From DASULK01 sp036381835 (GTDB lineage Bacteria; Actinomycetota; Actinomycetes; Mycobacteriales; Micromonosporaceae): a stretch of DNA of 38,316 nt. The position numbers and the translations under genes were made by a program. The stretch's first letter is position 1; every line of letters starts with the position of its first letter. The notes beneath the pieces were generated by a model. The model searched no databases. It saw only the letters and a program-made list of their open reading frames with translations, and was not told the DNA's origin. This document shows, in pieces, positions 1-8,700 of the stretch. Location: NCBI GenBank assembly GCA_036381835.1, contig DASVCA010000137.1, positions 1-38,316 on the forward strand. The letters run 5' to 3'.

Positions 1-25
1 AACCGACCGGAGGCGGACAAGGCAA

Positions 26-50
26 ACCTACCCTAGTAGCTCGGGTAGGT
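26..50. promoter_or_regulatory. Inverted repeat upstream of the GntR gene (candidate operator)
   Basis: ACCTACCC (26-33) and GGGTAGGT (43-50) are perfect 8-bp inverted arms separated by 9 nt, about 80 bp before the regulator start. The heptamer CTAGTAG also occurs twice, at 33-39 (inside the spacer) and at 83-89. GntR proteins bind such dyads and often repress themselves, so autoregulation is an inference from position. No convincing -10/-35 pair was recognised. Confidence 0.4.
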
Positions 51-130
51 CTACCCCACCTTCCCGGGTAATTGCGGTTGCTCTAGTAGGCGGTCATGAT
101 GGAGGTGCCGAACCGACTGGAGACGTACCT

Positions 131-364
131 ATGCCCAGAGCTGAGGCGCCCTTCCGGCGTATTGCGAACGATTTCACCGAGAAGATCAAGAGCGGTGAGC
201 TGCCACCCGGCGCGAAGCTACCCAGCATCCGCGAGATCAGTGAAGCCTACGGAGTCAGCACCGGCACGGTCGATCGGGCGCTCTCCCTACTGCATGACCG
301 AAACTTGGTTGTCGGCCACCCCGGCCGTGGCGTCTATGTCCGGGAGCCGGACCAGTCCGAGTAG
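131..364 (+). CDS. Short GntR-family winged-helix regulator
   Basis: A 77-residue protein made of only the GntR winged helix-turn-helix: residues 8-30 match the opening helix (FRRIANDFTEKIKSGEL), followed by PPGAKLPSIREISEAYGVS with the usual LPS-x-R-x-x-[SA] core, a recognition helix (STGTVDRALSLL) and the wing glycines (GHPGRGVYV). Known members bind DNA as dimers. This one has no C-terminal effector domain, so any ligand response would need another partner or is absent. The ATG is preceded by GGAGA at 8-nt spacing, which supports the start. A decayed second copy lies just downstream. Its low position-specific GC and its isolation from the PKS genes suggest it is not part of the biosynthetic pathway. 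Confidence 0.82.
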   Translation: MPRAEAPFRRIANDFTEKIKSGELPPGAKLPSIREISEAYGVSTGTVDRALSLLHDRNLVVGHPGRGVYVREPDQSE

Positions 365-384
365 CCCGCACCAGCCATCGGTGC

Positions 385-519
385 CACTCCGAGATCGCGG
401 CGGACATCGCCGCGCGCATCGAGGTTGGCGAGTACCAGCCAGGCGAGAAGCTGCCGTCATACAACCAGCTAGCCGAGAAGCCTTGCATGATGCGGCGTGG
501 CGGGATGGTCGTGACCTAG
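385..519 (+). pseudogene. Remnant of a second GntR-type DNA-binding domain
   Basis: Frame 385-519 (stop TAG at 517) reads as the first half of a GntR winged helix: HSEIAADIAARIEVGEYQPG, then EKLPSYNQLAEK. This parallels the FRRIANDFTEKIKSGELPPG...KLPSIREISEA of the intact neighbour. After AEK the similarity is lost (PCMMRRGGMVVT), so the recognition helix and wing are missing. There is no start codon or RBS in this frame directly upstream, and it is shifted relative to the intact gene. It looks like the decayed half of a tandem duplication or the second domain of a once longer protein. Confidence 0.6.
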
Positions 520-606
520 ACGCCGCAGGCAGACACGGTGACCTCCCCGGCTAAGGTCTCACTAGCGGCGCACGAGGTCCTTCCCCTTGCTGCTGGTCAC
601 TCAGCT

Positions 607-1944
607 TCATGCTCTCGCCGCCAAGCATTTATCGCTTCTTACCGCTGCCAAGTACGCCAGGAAAGAGTGGTTGGCTTCCCAGCCGTCGGGGAACCTGACC
701 GGGACGTTCAGGTGCACCGGCTCGGTAGACGTGTGGGCGTCCAGCAGTTCGGCGATCCCGGAACGGGCCACCACGATGCAGGCGTGCCGGTGCCGGGATA
801 CCAGCACACACAGCCGCCCCGCCTCCAGGTGGAAGGCCGTCGCGTCCCGCCGCCCCGACAACGGATGGAGCACGATCGTCACGTCGTACTCCCGGCCCTG
901 CAGCCGGTTCGCGGTGTCCACGGTGACCCCGGCGGCGGACGGTGGCAGCAGCGACCGGATCACCGCCACCTGGTCACGGTGCGCTGCTCCGATCGCGATC
1001 CGCTCCGCCGTCACTAGCGCGCCCTGCGGCGCACGCTCCGAAATCGCCACCGCGCCGCGTTCGATGATCCGCGCCGCCAGCTCCGCGCACGCCTGCGCCG
1101 CCTCCACGTCGGTACGGACCGTGTACCGGGCCGGAAGCTCGTACAACGCCCACCCGGTCCGCGCCGCCAGCTCCACCGCATCGTCCAACGGCCCGCCCAG
1201 CCCGGCCACCGTGAACTCGAGCCGCCGCTGCTCGGCGGTCGTACCCGCCTGGAACCCGGTGAACGGATAGAACGCCTCGGCCACCACCGGCGCTGCCGAC
1301 GCGGGCAGCCGCCACGACACCGGCAACCGGTGCACCGGCAGGTCCGGGTTGTGCCGCAGCAGCACCGCCACCGCGCTCTGCATCGGATCCCACGTCAGCC
1401 CGGTCCAGCGCGAGGTCTCCACCGTCGAGAACGGATCCAGCTGCCCCGGATCGCCGACGAACAGCGCCCGCTCGAAGCGTCCGGCCACCCGTAACAGGGC
1501 GTCCGAGCGCATCTGGTACGCCTCGTCCACGATCGCCCACGGCCAAGAGCCCTCGGTCACCGTCGCCCACTTGGCCGCCGTACCGACGATCACAACCGGA
1601 TCGTCCAGCTGCTCGACCTTCGCCGCCACCCGGACATTCGAATGCATCTCGACCCGCTGCGTCGGCACGTAGTCCTGGGCGGAGAGCCGCCCGATCCGTA
1701 GCTCAGGGACCTCGGGGGCCAGCCGATTCACCAGGTCGTCGACCTGCTCGTTGGTCTGCGCGATGATCATCAGCCGTTCGCCGTCCGACGCCAGCTCCCT
1801 AGCCGCGCGCACCACCAGCGTGGACTTGCCCGCGCCCGGCGGCGAATCCACCACCACCCCGCGATACCGCCCAGACCCAAGATCGGCCAGCACCGCCGCC
1901 ACCGCGGCTTCCGCCTCCCCCGCCGCAGCGGAGACCGGGGTCAA
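607..1944 (-). CDS. Superfamily 1 (Upf1/DNA2-like) helicase-type ATPase
   Basis: A 445-residue AAA/SF1 helicase-fold protein. Visible motifs in order: Walker A SPPGAGKST (Lys40), motif Ia region MIIAQTNEQVDDLV, Walker B AIVDEAYQM, motif III FVGDPGQLDPF, motif IV-like PVSWRLP, motif V TANRLQGREYDVTIVLHP and motif VI VSRHRHACIVV with its arginines. It should be an NTP-dependent nucleic-acid translocase. Partners and substrates are unknown, and no nuclease domain is fused. The annotated start is a TTG without an obvious RBS. The GTG at 1902 (residue 15), preceded by a GGGGGAGG-type site, is a reasonable alternative. It diverges from the monooxygenase gene to its right and is probably chromosomal flank rather than a biosynthetic gene. 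Confidence 0.8.
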   Translation of the reverse strand: MTPVSAAAGEAEAAVAAVLADLGSGRYRGVVVDSPPGAGKSTLVVRAARELASDGERLMIIAQTNEQVDDLVNRLAPEVPELRIGRLSAQDYVPTQRVEMHSNVRVAAKVEQLDDPVVIVGTAAKWATVTEGSWPWAIVDEAYQMRSDALLRVAGRFERALFVGDPGQLDPFSTVETSRWTGLTWDPMQSAVAVLLRHNPDLPVHRLPVSWRLPASAAPVVAEAFYPFTGFQAGTTAEQRRLEFTVAGLGGPLDDAVELAARTGWALYELPARYTVRTDVEAAQACAELAARIIERGAVAISERAPQGALVTAERIAIGAAHRDQVAVIRSLLPPSAAGVTVDTANRLQGREYDVTIVLHPLSGRRDATAFHLEAGRLCVLVSRHRHACIVVARSGIAELLDAHTSTEPVHLNVPVRFPDGWEANHSFLAYLAAVRSDKCLAARA

Positions 1945-2252
1945 CAGTCGACTACCGCCCAGATCGACGCCCTTTCACAATCGAGACGCGCCGACCCTAC
2001 TCCATCCCACCGATAGCCGGCCATCCCCCATCCGGACGGTCAACGACCGTTCACCCAAGGTCACTCGCCCACTCGCGGGCAGCCGGTCTGAGTGACGGCG
2101 GACGCCTCGGACGGGCGTTACGAAGGACGGCGGGAAAGCGATATCCCTATCGGCCGCGACGGTGGACCAACGACCTTGCGCCACCTCAAGCGTTACTGCA
2201 GCGGTTCTGTACAGACTGTGTGCGAACGTCGGAGCACTGGGAGGACATAATC
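1945..2252. other. Divergent intergenic region with two short dyads
   Basis: These 308 bp lie between the leftward helicase and the rightward monooxygenase and contain no convincing gene. Two inverted repeats are visible: ACGGTC-AAC-GACCGT at 2036-2050 and CGATA-TCCC-TATCG at 2139-2152. TCA triplets begin at 2040, 2051 and 2061 (spacing 11 then 10), which only loosely resembles a SARP site. Promoters for both flanking genes must lie here, but I could not place a reliable -10/-35. Confidence 0.45.
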
Positions 2253-3413
2253 GTGGGGCGGATGCCTGCACCCCGGGTCACCGTCGTCGGCAGCGGCCCT
2301 GCCGGTACGCCCACCGCCATCGCCCTGTCCCGATCCGGAATCCCCACGACCGTGTACGAGGCGTACACCGAACCGGGCGGTACGACCGGTTCGTTTCTCA
2401 CCCTGGGTATGAACGGCTTGCGGACACTGCGGGCACTCGGCTGCGACAGCGCCGTCCTCGCCCGCGGCTTCACCGTCTCCAGCCTGCACATATGGACCAG
2501 CCGAGGACAGCTGCTCGGCGTGGTGCCGGACCGCGGGGCGCGGGACACATTCACCGCCCTGGTCATCCTCAGATCCCACCTCATCGGCGCCCTGCGGGCG
2601 GAGGCGGAACGCGCGGGCGCGTCGATCCACACCGGCAAGTGGCTGGTCGGCGCGTCCCCGACCGCGGGAGGCGTGACCGGGCGGTTCGCCGACGGCAGCA
2701 GCGTCGAGAGCGACGTCCTGGTAGGCGCCGACGGCGCGGCCTCGCGGGTCCGCCGCATCATCGACGCGACCGCCTCCACCTGCGAGCAGGTCACCGGCTA
2801 CGCGGTCGACGGTGTCGCGAGCATTCCGGATGTGTCACCCGGGGCGCTTCACATGGTACTGGCCGAACGTTCCTCCCTGATCTTCGCGGCAAGTCCGGCC
2901 GGCCAGGTCTGGTGGAGTGCCGTCGTGCCCGCCGACGACGCGGCAGCCCCCGACGGCCCGGATGAAGACGTGTGCCGGACCCGGCTGACCGAACTGTACG
3001 GTGATGGCGACACCGTCGCCGGGGCACTGGTGGCGGCGACGGAGACCCTCGGCCGGCCCGTACCGTTGTCCCCGCCGTACCAGGTGCCGCGCTGGCGGGA
3101 CGGCAGGATGGTGATCATCGGTGACGCCGCGCATCCGATCGGCTGTGGCCTCGGCGCATCCCTGGCCATCGAGGACGGTGTGACGCTGGCCCGCTGCCTG
3201 CGTGACGCGGACGACGTTCAGGCTGCGCTGGCGGCGTACGAGGCGCTGCGGCGACCCCGCATCGAGCGCATCATCCGCGTGCTCGACCGGTACCGTGGGC
3301 TCCGGCCCGGGCCGTTGGGGCGGTGGATGGCCGAGAAGGTGGCCCCGGTCTTCCTGCGTCACTTCTGGGACCGTTCCACGTCCTGGCTGCTCGGGTACAA
3401 TGTGGACTCCTAG
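2253..3413 (+). CDS. FAD-dependent class A monooxygenase (PHBH fold)
   Basis: About 386 residues with the three signatures of group A flavoprotein hydroxylases: the N-terminal dinucleotide fold VVGSGPAGTPTAIAL, the central DG motif DVLVGADGAASRVRR and the C-terminal FAD/ribityl motif IIGDAAHPIGCGLG. Such enzymes use NAD(P)H and O2 to hydroxylate or epoxidise. The substrate here is unknown. I place the start at GTG 2253 because GGGAGGA ends 7 nt upstream; a longer frame from GTG 2220 has no such site. It is followed by the histidine kinase gene. It could tailor the polyketide, but its separation from the core by a terminator leaves that open. Confidence 0.85.
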   Translation: MGRMPAPRVTVVGSGPAGTPTAIALSRSGIPTTVYEAYTEPGGTTGSFLTLGMNGLRTLRALGCDSAVLARGFTVSSLHIWTSRGQLLGVVPDRGARDTFTALVILRSHLIGALRAEAERAGASIHTGKWLVGASPTAGGVTGRFADGSSVESDVLVGADGAASRVRRIIDATASTCEQVTGYAVDGVASIPDVSPGALHMVLAERSSLIFAASPAGQVWWSAVVPADDAAAPDGPDEDVCRTRLTELYGDGDTVAGALVAATETLGRPVPLSPPYQVPRWRDGRMVIIGDAAHPIGCGLGASLAIEDGVTLARCLRDADDVQAALAAYEALRRPRIERIIRVLDRYRGLRPGPLGRWMAEKVAPVFLRHFWDRSTSWLLGYNVDS

Positions 3414-3492
3414 TGCCGTAGCGCTCGTGGAGGCAGTAGCCGGCACCGACTTGGAAGGTTGCCGCGAACTATTCGCGTGTTTGGATGTGCGC

Positions 3493-4635
3493 ATGTCTGC
3501 CGCCCGAGACGCCTACGTCGCCCGGCCGCGACCGAACCTGGGGCTTCGCCGACGCGGCATCCAGGTGAGACTGTTCGCCCTCGCTCTGCTGGCGTTCCTG
3601 GCGTACCCGGTGGTCGGCCTCGCGGACCGCAACCGGCTGCTCTACCTACCTCTCGCCCTGTTCGCCGCCGGATACGTCCGGGTGGTCTGGCGGAACACTC
3701 CCGACCTGCATCGGAACCGGGCGCCGGTGACGCTGGGGCTCACGCACATGGCCGGCGCGCTGCTGCTGCCGTCACTCGGCTTCGATTGGCTGTCCGGCCT
3801 GGCGTTCTTCAGCTCCGTGATGCTGTTGATCAACTTTTCGCTGCGGTGGTGGCCGACAATCATAACGGCCCACTCCGTCACGTTCGTCGGCGCAGCGGCG
3901 GCCACGGGAGCCACGCTGGAGGGGTTGACGACCATGTTCTTCCTGGTCGTGATCACCCACGCCGTCCAGGTGTCGATCTACCGGCAGTTGGAAATGTCGA
4001 CGCAACTGCAGCAGGCCCGTGCCAACCTCACCCAACTCGCGCTCGCCGAGGAACGTCTGCGCATCGCCCGCGACCTGCACGACATCCTGGGACAACGGCT
4101 GTCGGCGGTGGCGCTGAAGGCGGAGCTCGCGGCCCGCCTCGTCACCCTCGACCAGGCTCGGGCCGCCATCGAGATGACTGAGGTCGGTGCAGTGGCCCGC
4201 GACGCGCTGGCCGAGGTCCGGGCCGCCGTCTCCGGCTACCGAAAGGTCTCCCTCGCCGTGGAGGCGCAGTCGGCAGAGGCGCTGCTGAAAGCGTCGGGCA
4301 TCGTCGTCACCATCCAGGGCACGCTGCAGCAGCTCGAGGAGCCGTTCGAACAGTGCGCGGCCTCGCTGGTGCGGGAAGCCACCACGAACACGGTACGGCA
4401 TTCCAACGCCCGTCACTGCCAGATCACCGTGACACACGACGACAAGGTCGTCACCGTGGAGATCCGCGACGACGGTGTGGGCGCCTCACTGCCCAGACCG
4501 CCGCGATACGGCACCGGCCTCACCGGCCTCGCCGAGCGGGTTGCCCTGGCCAACGGCGAACTCTTCATCGGCCCCTGCGACGGGTGGTTCGTGGTCCGCG
4601 CCCGGCTGTACCGGTCCTCGCCCCGCAGTACCTGA
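3493..4635 (+). CDS. Membrane sensor histidine kinase, NarL/DesK class (HisKA_3)
   Basis: From ATG 3493 the protein is 380 residues. About five hydrophobic segments fill the first half (for example VRLFALALLAFLAYPVVGL and the long run before the coiled coil), with no large extracellular sensor domain. A coiled stretch (QLQQARANLTQLALAEERL) leads to the phosphoacceptor box RIARDLHDILGQ, His196. The HATPase_c N box (REATTNTVRHS) and G box (EIRDDGVG...GTGLTGLAERV) follow. Upstream in-frame starts exist (ATG 3400, GTG 3427), and the true N-terminus is uncertain because none has a strong RBS. No response regulator is adjacent. The NarL-family regulator at 36486-37193 is the only candidate partner in the window. 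Confidence 0.83.
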   Translation: MSAARDAYVARPRPNLGLRRRGIQVRLFALALLAFLAYPVVGLADRNRLLYLPLALFAAGYVRVVWRNTPDLHRNRAPVTLGLTHMAGALLLPSLGFDWLSGLAFFSSVMLLINFSLRWWPTIITAHSVTFVGAAAATGATLEGLTTMFFLVVITHAVQVSIYRQLEMSTQLQQARANLTQLALAEERLRIARDLHDILGQRLSAVALKAELAARLVTLDQARAAIEMTEVGAVARDALAEVRAAVSGYRKVSLAVEAQSAEALLKASGIVVTIQGTLQQLEEPFEQCAASLVREATTNTVRHSNARHCQITVTHDDKVVTVEIRDDGVGASLPRPPRYGTGLTGLAERVALANGELFIGPCDGWFVVRARLYRSSPRST

Positions 4636-4740
4636 CCGCGTCGGCGCGGCGCGCTGCCCCGGCGTGACAGCCGAACCGGCACCACACGTCGGAGAAGAGG
4701 TTCAACTCCCGCTCAAGCAACCGCAGCGATCCTCGATGCC

Positions 4741-5673
4741 ATGACACACGGAGCAGGAGGCGTCCGTGCCGACGGCACGGTGACGCCGCGGGCCGGCGTG
4801 GCGAGCCACGGCGACATCCGGCTCGCCTACGAGCACATGGGACCGTCCGACGGCGAGCCGCTGCTGCTCGTCATGGGACTCGGCATGCAGATGATCATGT
4901 GGCACGACGAGTTCTGCGCCGCACTCGTCGAACGTGGGTTCGCGGTCGCCCGTTTCGACCACCGCGACGTCGGTGAGTCCACCCACCTGCACGAGGCCGG
5001 CCGTCCCACGATCCTCCGAATGATGCTGCGGCCCGGTGCGGCGGCATACCGGCTCGCCGACATGGCCGAGGATACGGCAGCCGTCCTCGACGCGTTGGGC
5101 TGGCCGAAAGCACACCTAGTCGGAATGGGCCTGGGGGGGATGATCGCGCAGGAGCTGGCGATCCGCCATCCCGGTCGGGTACTGACCCTCACCTCGATCG
5201 CGGCGACGGCGTCCCCGCGCATCGGACGGCTGTCCATGCGCCTCGCGACGAAGCTTCAGCGCCTGCAGAACCGCCCGGTCCACGACCCCGAGGCCGCCGG
5301 TCAGCTCATGGTCGACCTGTTCCGCCTGATCGGCTCGCCCGGCTACGACATGGACGAGGACTGGCTGCGGGAGATGGGCCGACGCGCCTACCGACGAGGC
5401 TACGACCAAGCCGGTCGGCTGCGGCACGAGGCCGCGGTGGTGGCGTCCCGCGACCGGCGGAAGGAGCTGGCCGGCCTCTCGATCCCGGCGCTCGTCGTCC
5501 ACGGCGAGAGCGACCCGGTGTGGAACGTGGCCGGGGGCCGGGCGACGGCGGAGGCGATTCCCGGCGCCCGACTGGTCACCGTCCCCGGCATGGGCCACGG
5601 CGTGCTGCCGCGCGCGGTGTGGCCCCGCGTCATCGACGAGATCTGCCGGCTCACCGGACGCCGTCCGGGCTGA
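4741..5673 (+). CDS. Alpha/beta-hydrolase fold protein lacking the nucleophile serine
   Basis: A 310-residue alpha/beta-hydrolase of the RdmC/methylesterase-like group: LLLVMGLGMQMIMWHDEF near the N-terminus, FDHRDVGEST, then the nucleophile elbow. The acid and base are present (HGESDPVWN and VPGMGHGVLP). At the elbow, where the family has G-x-S-x-G, this protein reads VGMGLGGMIAQ, so residue 130 is Gly (codon GGC, 5128-5130) instead of Ser. A single A-to-G change from AGC would give this. Hydrolysis by the usual Ser mechanism is therefore unlikely. A lyase-like, cofactor-free or structural role, or an inactive protein, are all possible. The ATG has no clear RBS, and GTG codons 14 and 20 are alternatives. 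Confidence 0.8.
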   Translation: MTHGAGGVRADGTVTPRAGVASHGDIRLAYEHMGPSDGEPLLLVMGLGMQMIMWHDEFCAALVERGFAVARFDHRDVGESTHLHEAGRPTILRMMLRPGAAAYRLADMAEDTAAVLDALGWPKAHLVGMGLGGMIAQELAIRHPGRVLTLTSIAATASPRIGRLSMRLATKLQRLQNRPVHDPEAAGQLMVDLFRLIGSPGYDMDEDWLREMGRRAYRRGYDQAGRLRHEAAVVASRDRRKELAGLSIPALVVHGESDPVWNVAGGRATAEAIPGARLVTVPGMGHGVLPRAVWPRVIDEICRLTGRRPG

Positions 5674-5688
5674 GCGACCCTCACCGAT

Positions 5689-5720
5689 CCGGGGGGCCGC
5701 ACCTCTGTGCGGCCCCCCGG
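5689..5720. terminator. Perfect 14-bp hairpin between convergent genes
   Basis: CCGGGGGGCCGCAC (5689-5702), loop CTCT, then GTGCGGCCCCCCGG (5707-5720), a perfect stem. It lies between the stop of the rightward hydrolase gene and the stop of the leftward PKS, so it can serve both strands. There is no U-tract on the plus side beyond TTGTG, as is common for actinomycete terminators. Confidence 0.85.
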
Positions 5721-5739
5721 TTGTGCTGCCCGACGAAGG

Positions 5740-8700
5740 TCACACGTCCAGCGCGAGGTCCTCCCGGGCCGCCGCGACCAGATCGTCCAGCGACAACGCG
5801 GCCGGATCCACCTCCTGGTCCCACTCCACGGGGGACGACTTCGACCGCTCGCCGCCACTCGCCGGCACGTTGCCAGCCCCCGCGGTGACCACCGGCGCAT
5901 CGAGACCGAAGACGCGACCCTCCACGAAGGAAGTCATCGCCAGGACCGTCGGGTTATCCAGCGCGACCGTCGCCGGCAGGTCGGTGCCCAAAGCGTGCGA
6001 CAGCCGCGCCCGCAGGTCGATCGCCATCACGGAGTCGACGCCGAGGTCGGCGAAACCGCGCGTCTCGTCGATGCTTCCGCGCTCGCCCAAAGCCTCGGCC
6101 ACCAGCGCCGAGATCGCCGCGCGGAGCTGGTCGTGCCGCTCCGCCGCCGAGACGCCGTTCAGCCGCTCCCGCAACCACCCGGGCGCAGGCTGCCGGCCGC
6201 CGTCCGCCGCAGCACCCTCACCAGCACCGTCGACCGGGGCCGCGACGAGACCGGACACGAGGGCCGCGCGTGGGTGACCGGCCGCCGCCGCCGCGAACCG
6301 CGCCAGGTCGACCGCGACGGCGACCAGCCCCGCGGTGCCGGCCGCCATCGCCGCAAACAGCAGCGGACCAGCCTCGGCGTCGGTCAACGCACGAACACCC
6401 AGCCGGGCGGCTGCCGAACGCACCACCTCGGTGGCGGCGAGGCCTCCCTTGCCGTCCGGCTCCCACGGCCCCCAGCACACCGCGGTCGCGGGTACCCCTT
6501 CGGCACGCAACGCCATCGCCAGGCCGTTCAGGTAGCCGTTGGCCGCGGCGTAGTTCGCCTGGCCGACTGCACCGAGCACGCTCGACACCGACGAGAACAG
6601 CACGAACGCCTCGACGTCGTGTCCGCGTAGCGCCTCGGCGAGTGTCCGCGCACCGTGGGCCTTCCCGGACAGCACCGCGTCGAAGGCCTCCGGGGTGAGC
6701 GTGGCGAACGCGCCGTCGGCGGTCGTGCCGGCCAGGTGGAACACCGCGCGCAGCGGACCCTGCGCGGTCGCCGCCGCGACCGCGGCCGCGCAGGCGACCG
6801 GGTCCCGCACGTCACCGTGGACGACGGCGACCCGCACGCCGTCCGCGGTGAGCCGGTCGATGACCTCGGTGGCGTACGCGTCCGGCGCCGAACGCCCCAT
6901 CAGGGTGATCGAACGGACCCCGCCGGCGGCCAGCAGGCGCGCCACACTAAGCCCCAACGCGCCCAACCCGCCGGTCACCAGCACCCCGTCCGGGCAGCGC
7001 CCCACGGCCGTCTGTGGGCGCACCGTCAGCCGGGCGACCTCGACACGGTCGCCGTCAACCCGCAGCCGGGTCTCCGGCACACCGGTCCGCAGCGTGTCGG
7101 TGAGGACGCGCACCAGGCTTGCCGCCGCCCGGCCACCACCGCCCGCCCACTGCACGCGCAGCAGCCGGCGACGCGGCTCCTCCGCCTCAACCGCGGCCAG
7201 CAGGCCCCACAGAGCCTCCCGGACGGGCGCCACGGGCGGGCCGTCGGGAGCGACCACCGCGTACGGCACGTGCGGCGGCGCCTCCCGCACCGAGTCCGCG
7301 AGTGCGAGGACCGCCTCACGAAGCTCCACATCGGCAGACAGCTCGCAGAACCGCAGGTCCAGTACCAGGTCGGCGGCGGCCGGGTCGGCGGCGGCCGTGT
7401 GCCCGGCCGCCCGGACGGCATCCGCGAACACGTCGGCCGCTCCGTCCGCCGGTGCCAGCAGCGCCACCCGGTACCCGTCGGCCCCCGCAGCCACCGGCGC
7501 GTCCGCCCCGCCGGGTACCCAGGTCAGCTCGTACAGGCCGGCGGACTGCTCACGCAGGCTGCGGACCAGCAGGTCGCGCGGCGCGTGCCGGACCCGGAAA
7601 TCCTCGGCGGCGAGAACCGTCCGCCCGTCGTCGGTGAACATGTGCAGGTCGGCAGCGTGTACCCGCAGCCGGCCGCCGGGCAGCGGATCGGCCGAGCGCA
7701 CACGCACATGACCCCACACCTCGGCACCGGGCGCGGGCCGGGCGACGAACCGCAGCACGCTCGCCGAGAACGGGATGGCCAGCGATGGCTCCTCCTCGGT
7801 CCGCTCCGCGTCGTCGACGAGGAAACCGGCGATGCTCTGGAAACACGAGTCGATCAGACCCGGGTACACCTCGTAGTCGCGCGGGTCGTCCGGCACAGTG
7901 GGCGGCGCGTAGCGGACCAGTGCCTCGTCACCGTCGAGCCACACGTCGGCGATCCACCGGAACGACGGCCCGAGGGTGTACCCCAAAGCCCGGAAGTACC
8001 CGTAGAAGTCGGCGCCGGTGATGTGCCGCCGCGCCCGCGCGATGAACGCCTCACGGTCCGGTACGGCCGGGTCCACCCCAGCGGCGTCGCGCCGCAGCCG
8101 CGCGCTCAGGTGCTCCTGCCACAGCCCGCGGTCCGGGTCGAGCAGGCTCTGCACAGCCAGCCGGTCACCCTGCCCGTCAACGGTGAGCTGCACGTCGTAC
8201 CGCTCGTCGTCGCGGATGACCAGCGCGCGAGGACAGACCAGGTCGACCAGCGTGAGCGGCGAGCCGTCGGGGCCGAGCGCGGACAACATCGTGGACAGGT
8301 GCGACGCGGCCGGCGTCACCACCGTCCCGTACAGCCGGTGGTCGGTGAGATACGCCGGGAACCGGGCGCTGCGCGGGAACTCGAAAACCCGCCCCGACAG
8401 CGCCGGCGAGCGCAGCTCCCGACCCCAGTGCGGCACCGCCGGCCGGTCACCCGCCGACCGGTCACGGCGCGACCCATCCGGCACGCGGGCCCAGTAGCGG
8501 GTGTCGGCGAACGGGTACCTCGGGGCGCCGCTCTGGTCTGGGCGGCCGACGACGCGCGGCTGCACCGCCTCCCAGCGGATCCGCTGCCCCTGCTCGTACA
8601 GGTCATGGACAGCTTCCAGCAGGCTCCTGCGGTCGGCCACCCCGCGGCGCAGCGACGCCACCGCCCCGCCCGCGGGCACGGCGCCCGCCGCGGTGACCAG

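Noticed and set aside
2040..2066. SARP-type repeat before the left monooxygenase
   Set aside because: Only TCA triplets recur, at 11- then 10-bp spacing, without a shared heptamer, so it is too weak to call.
3202..3492. N-terminal extension of the histidine kinase frame
   Set aside because: It overlaps the end of the monooxygenase and has low-complexity Trp/Arg-rich content. A start at 3400 or 3427 remains possible but lacks an RBS.
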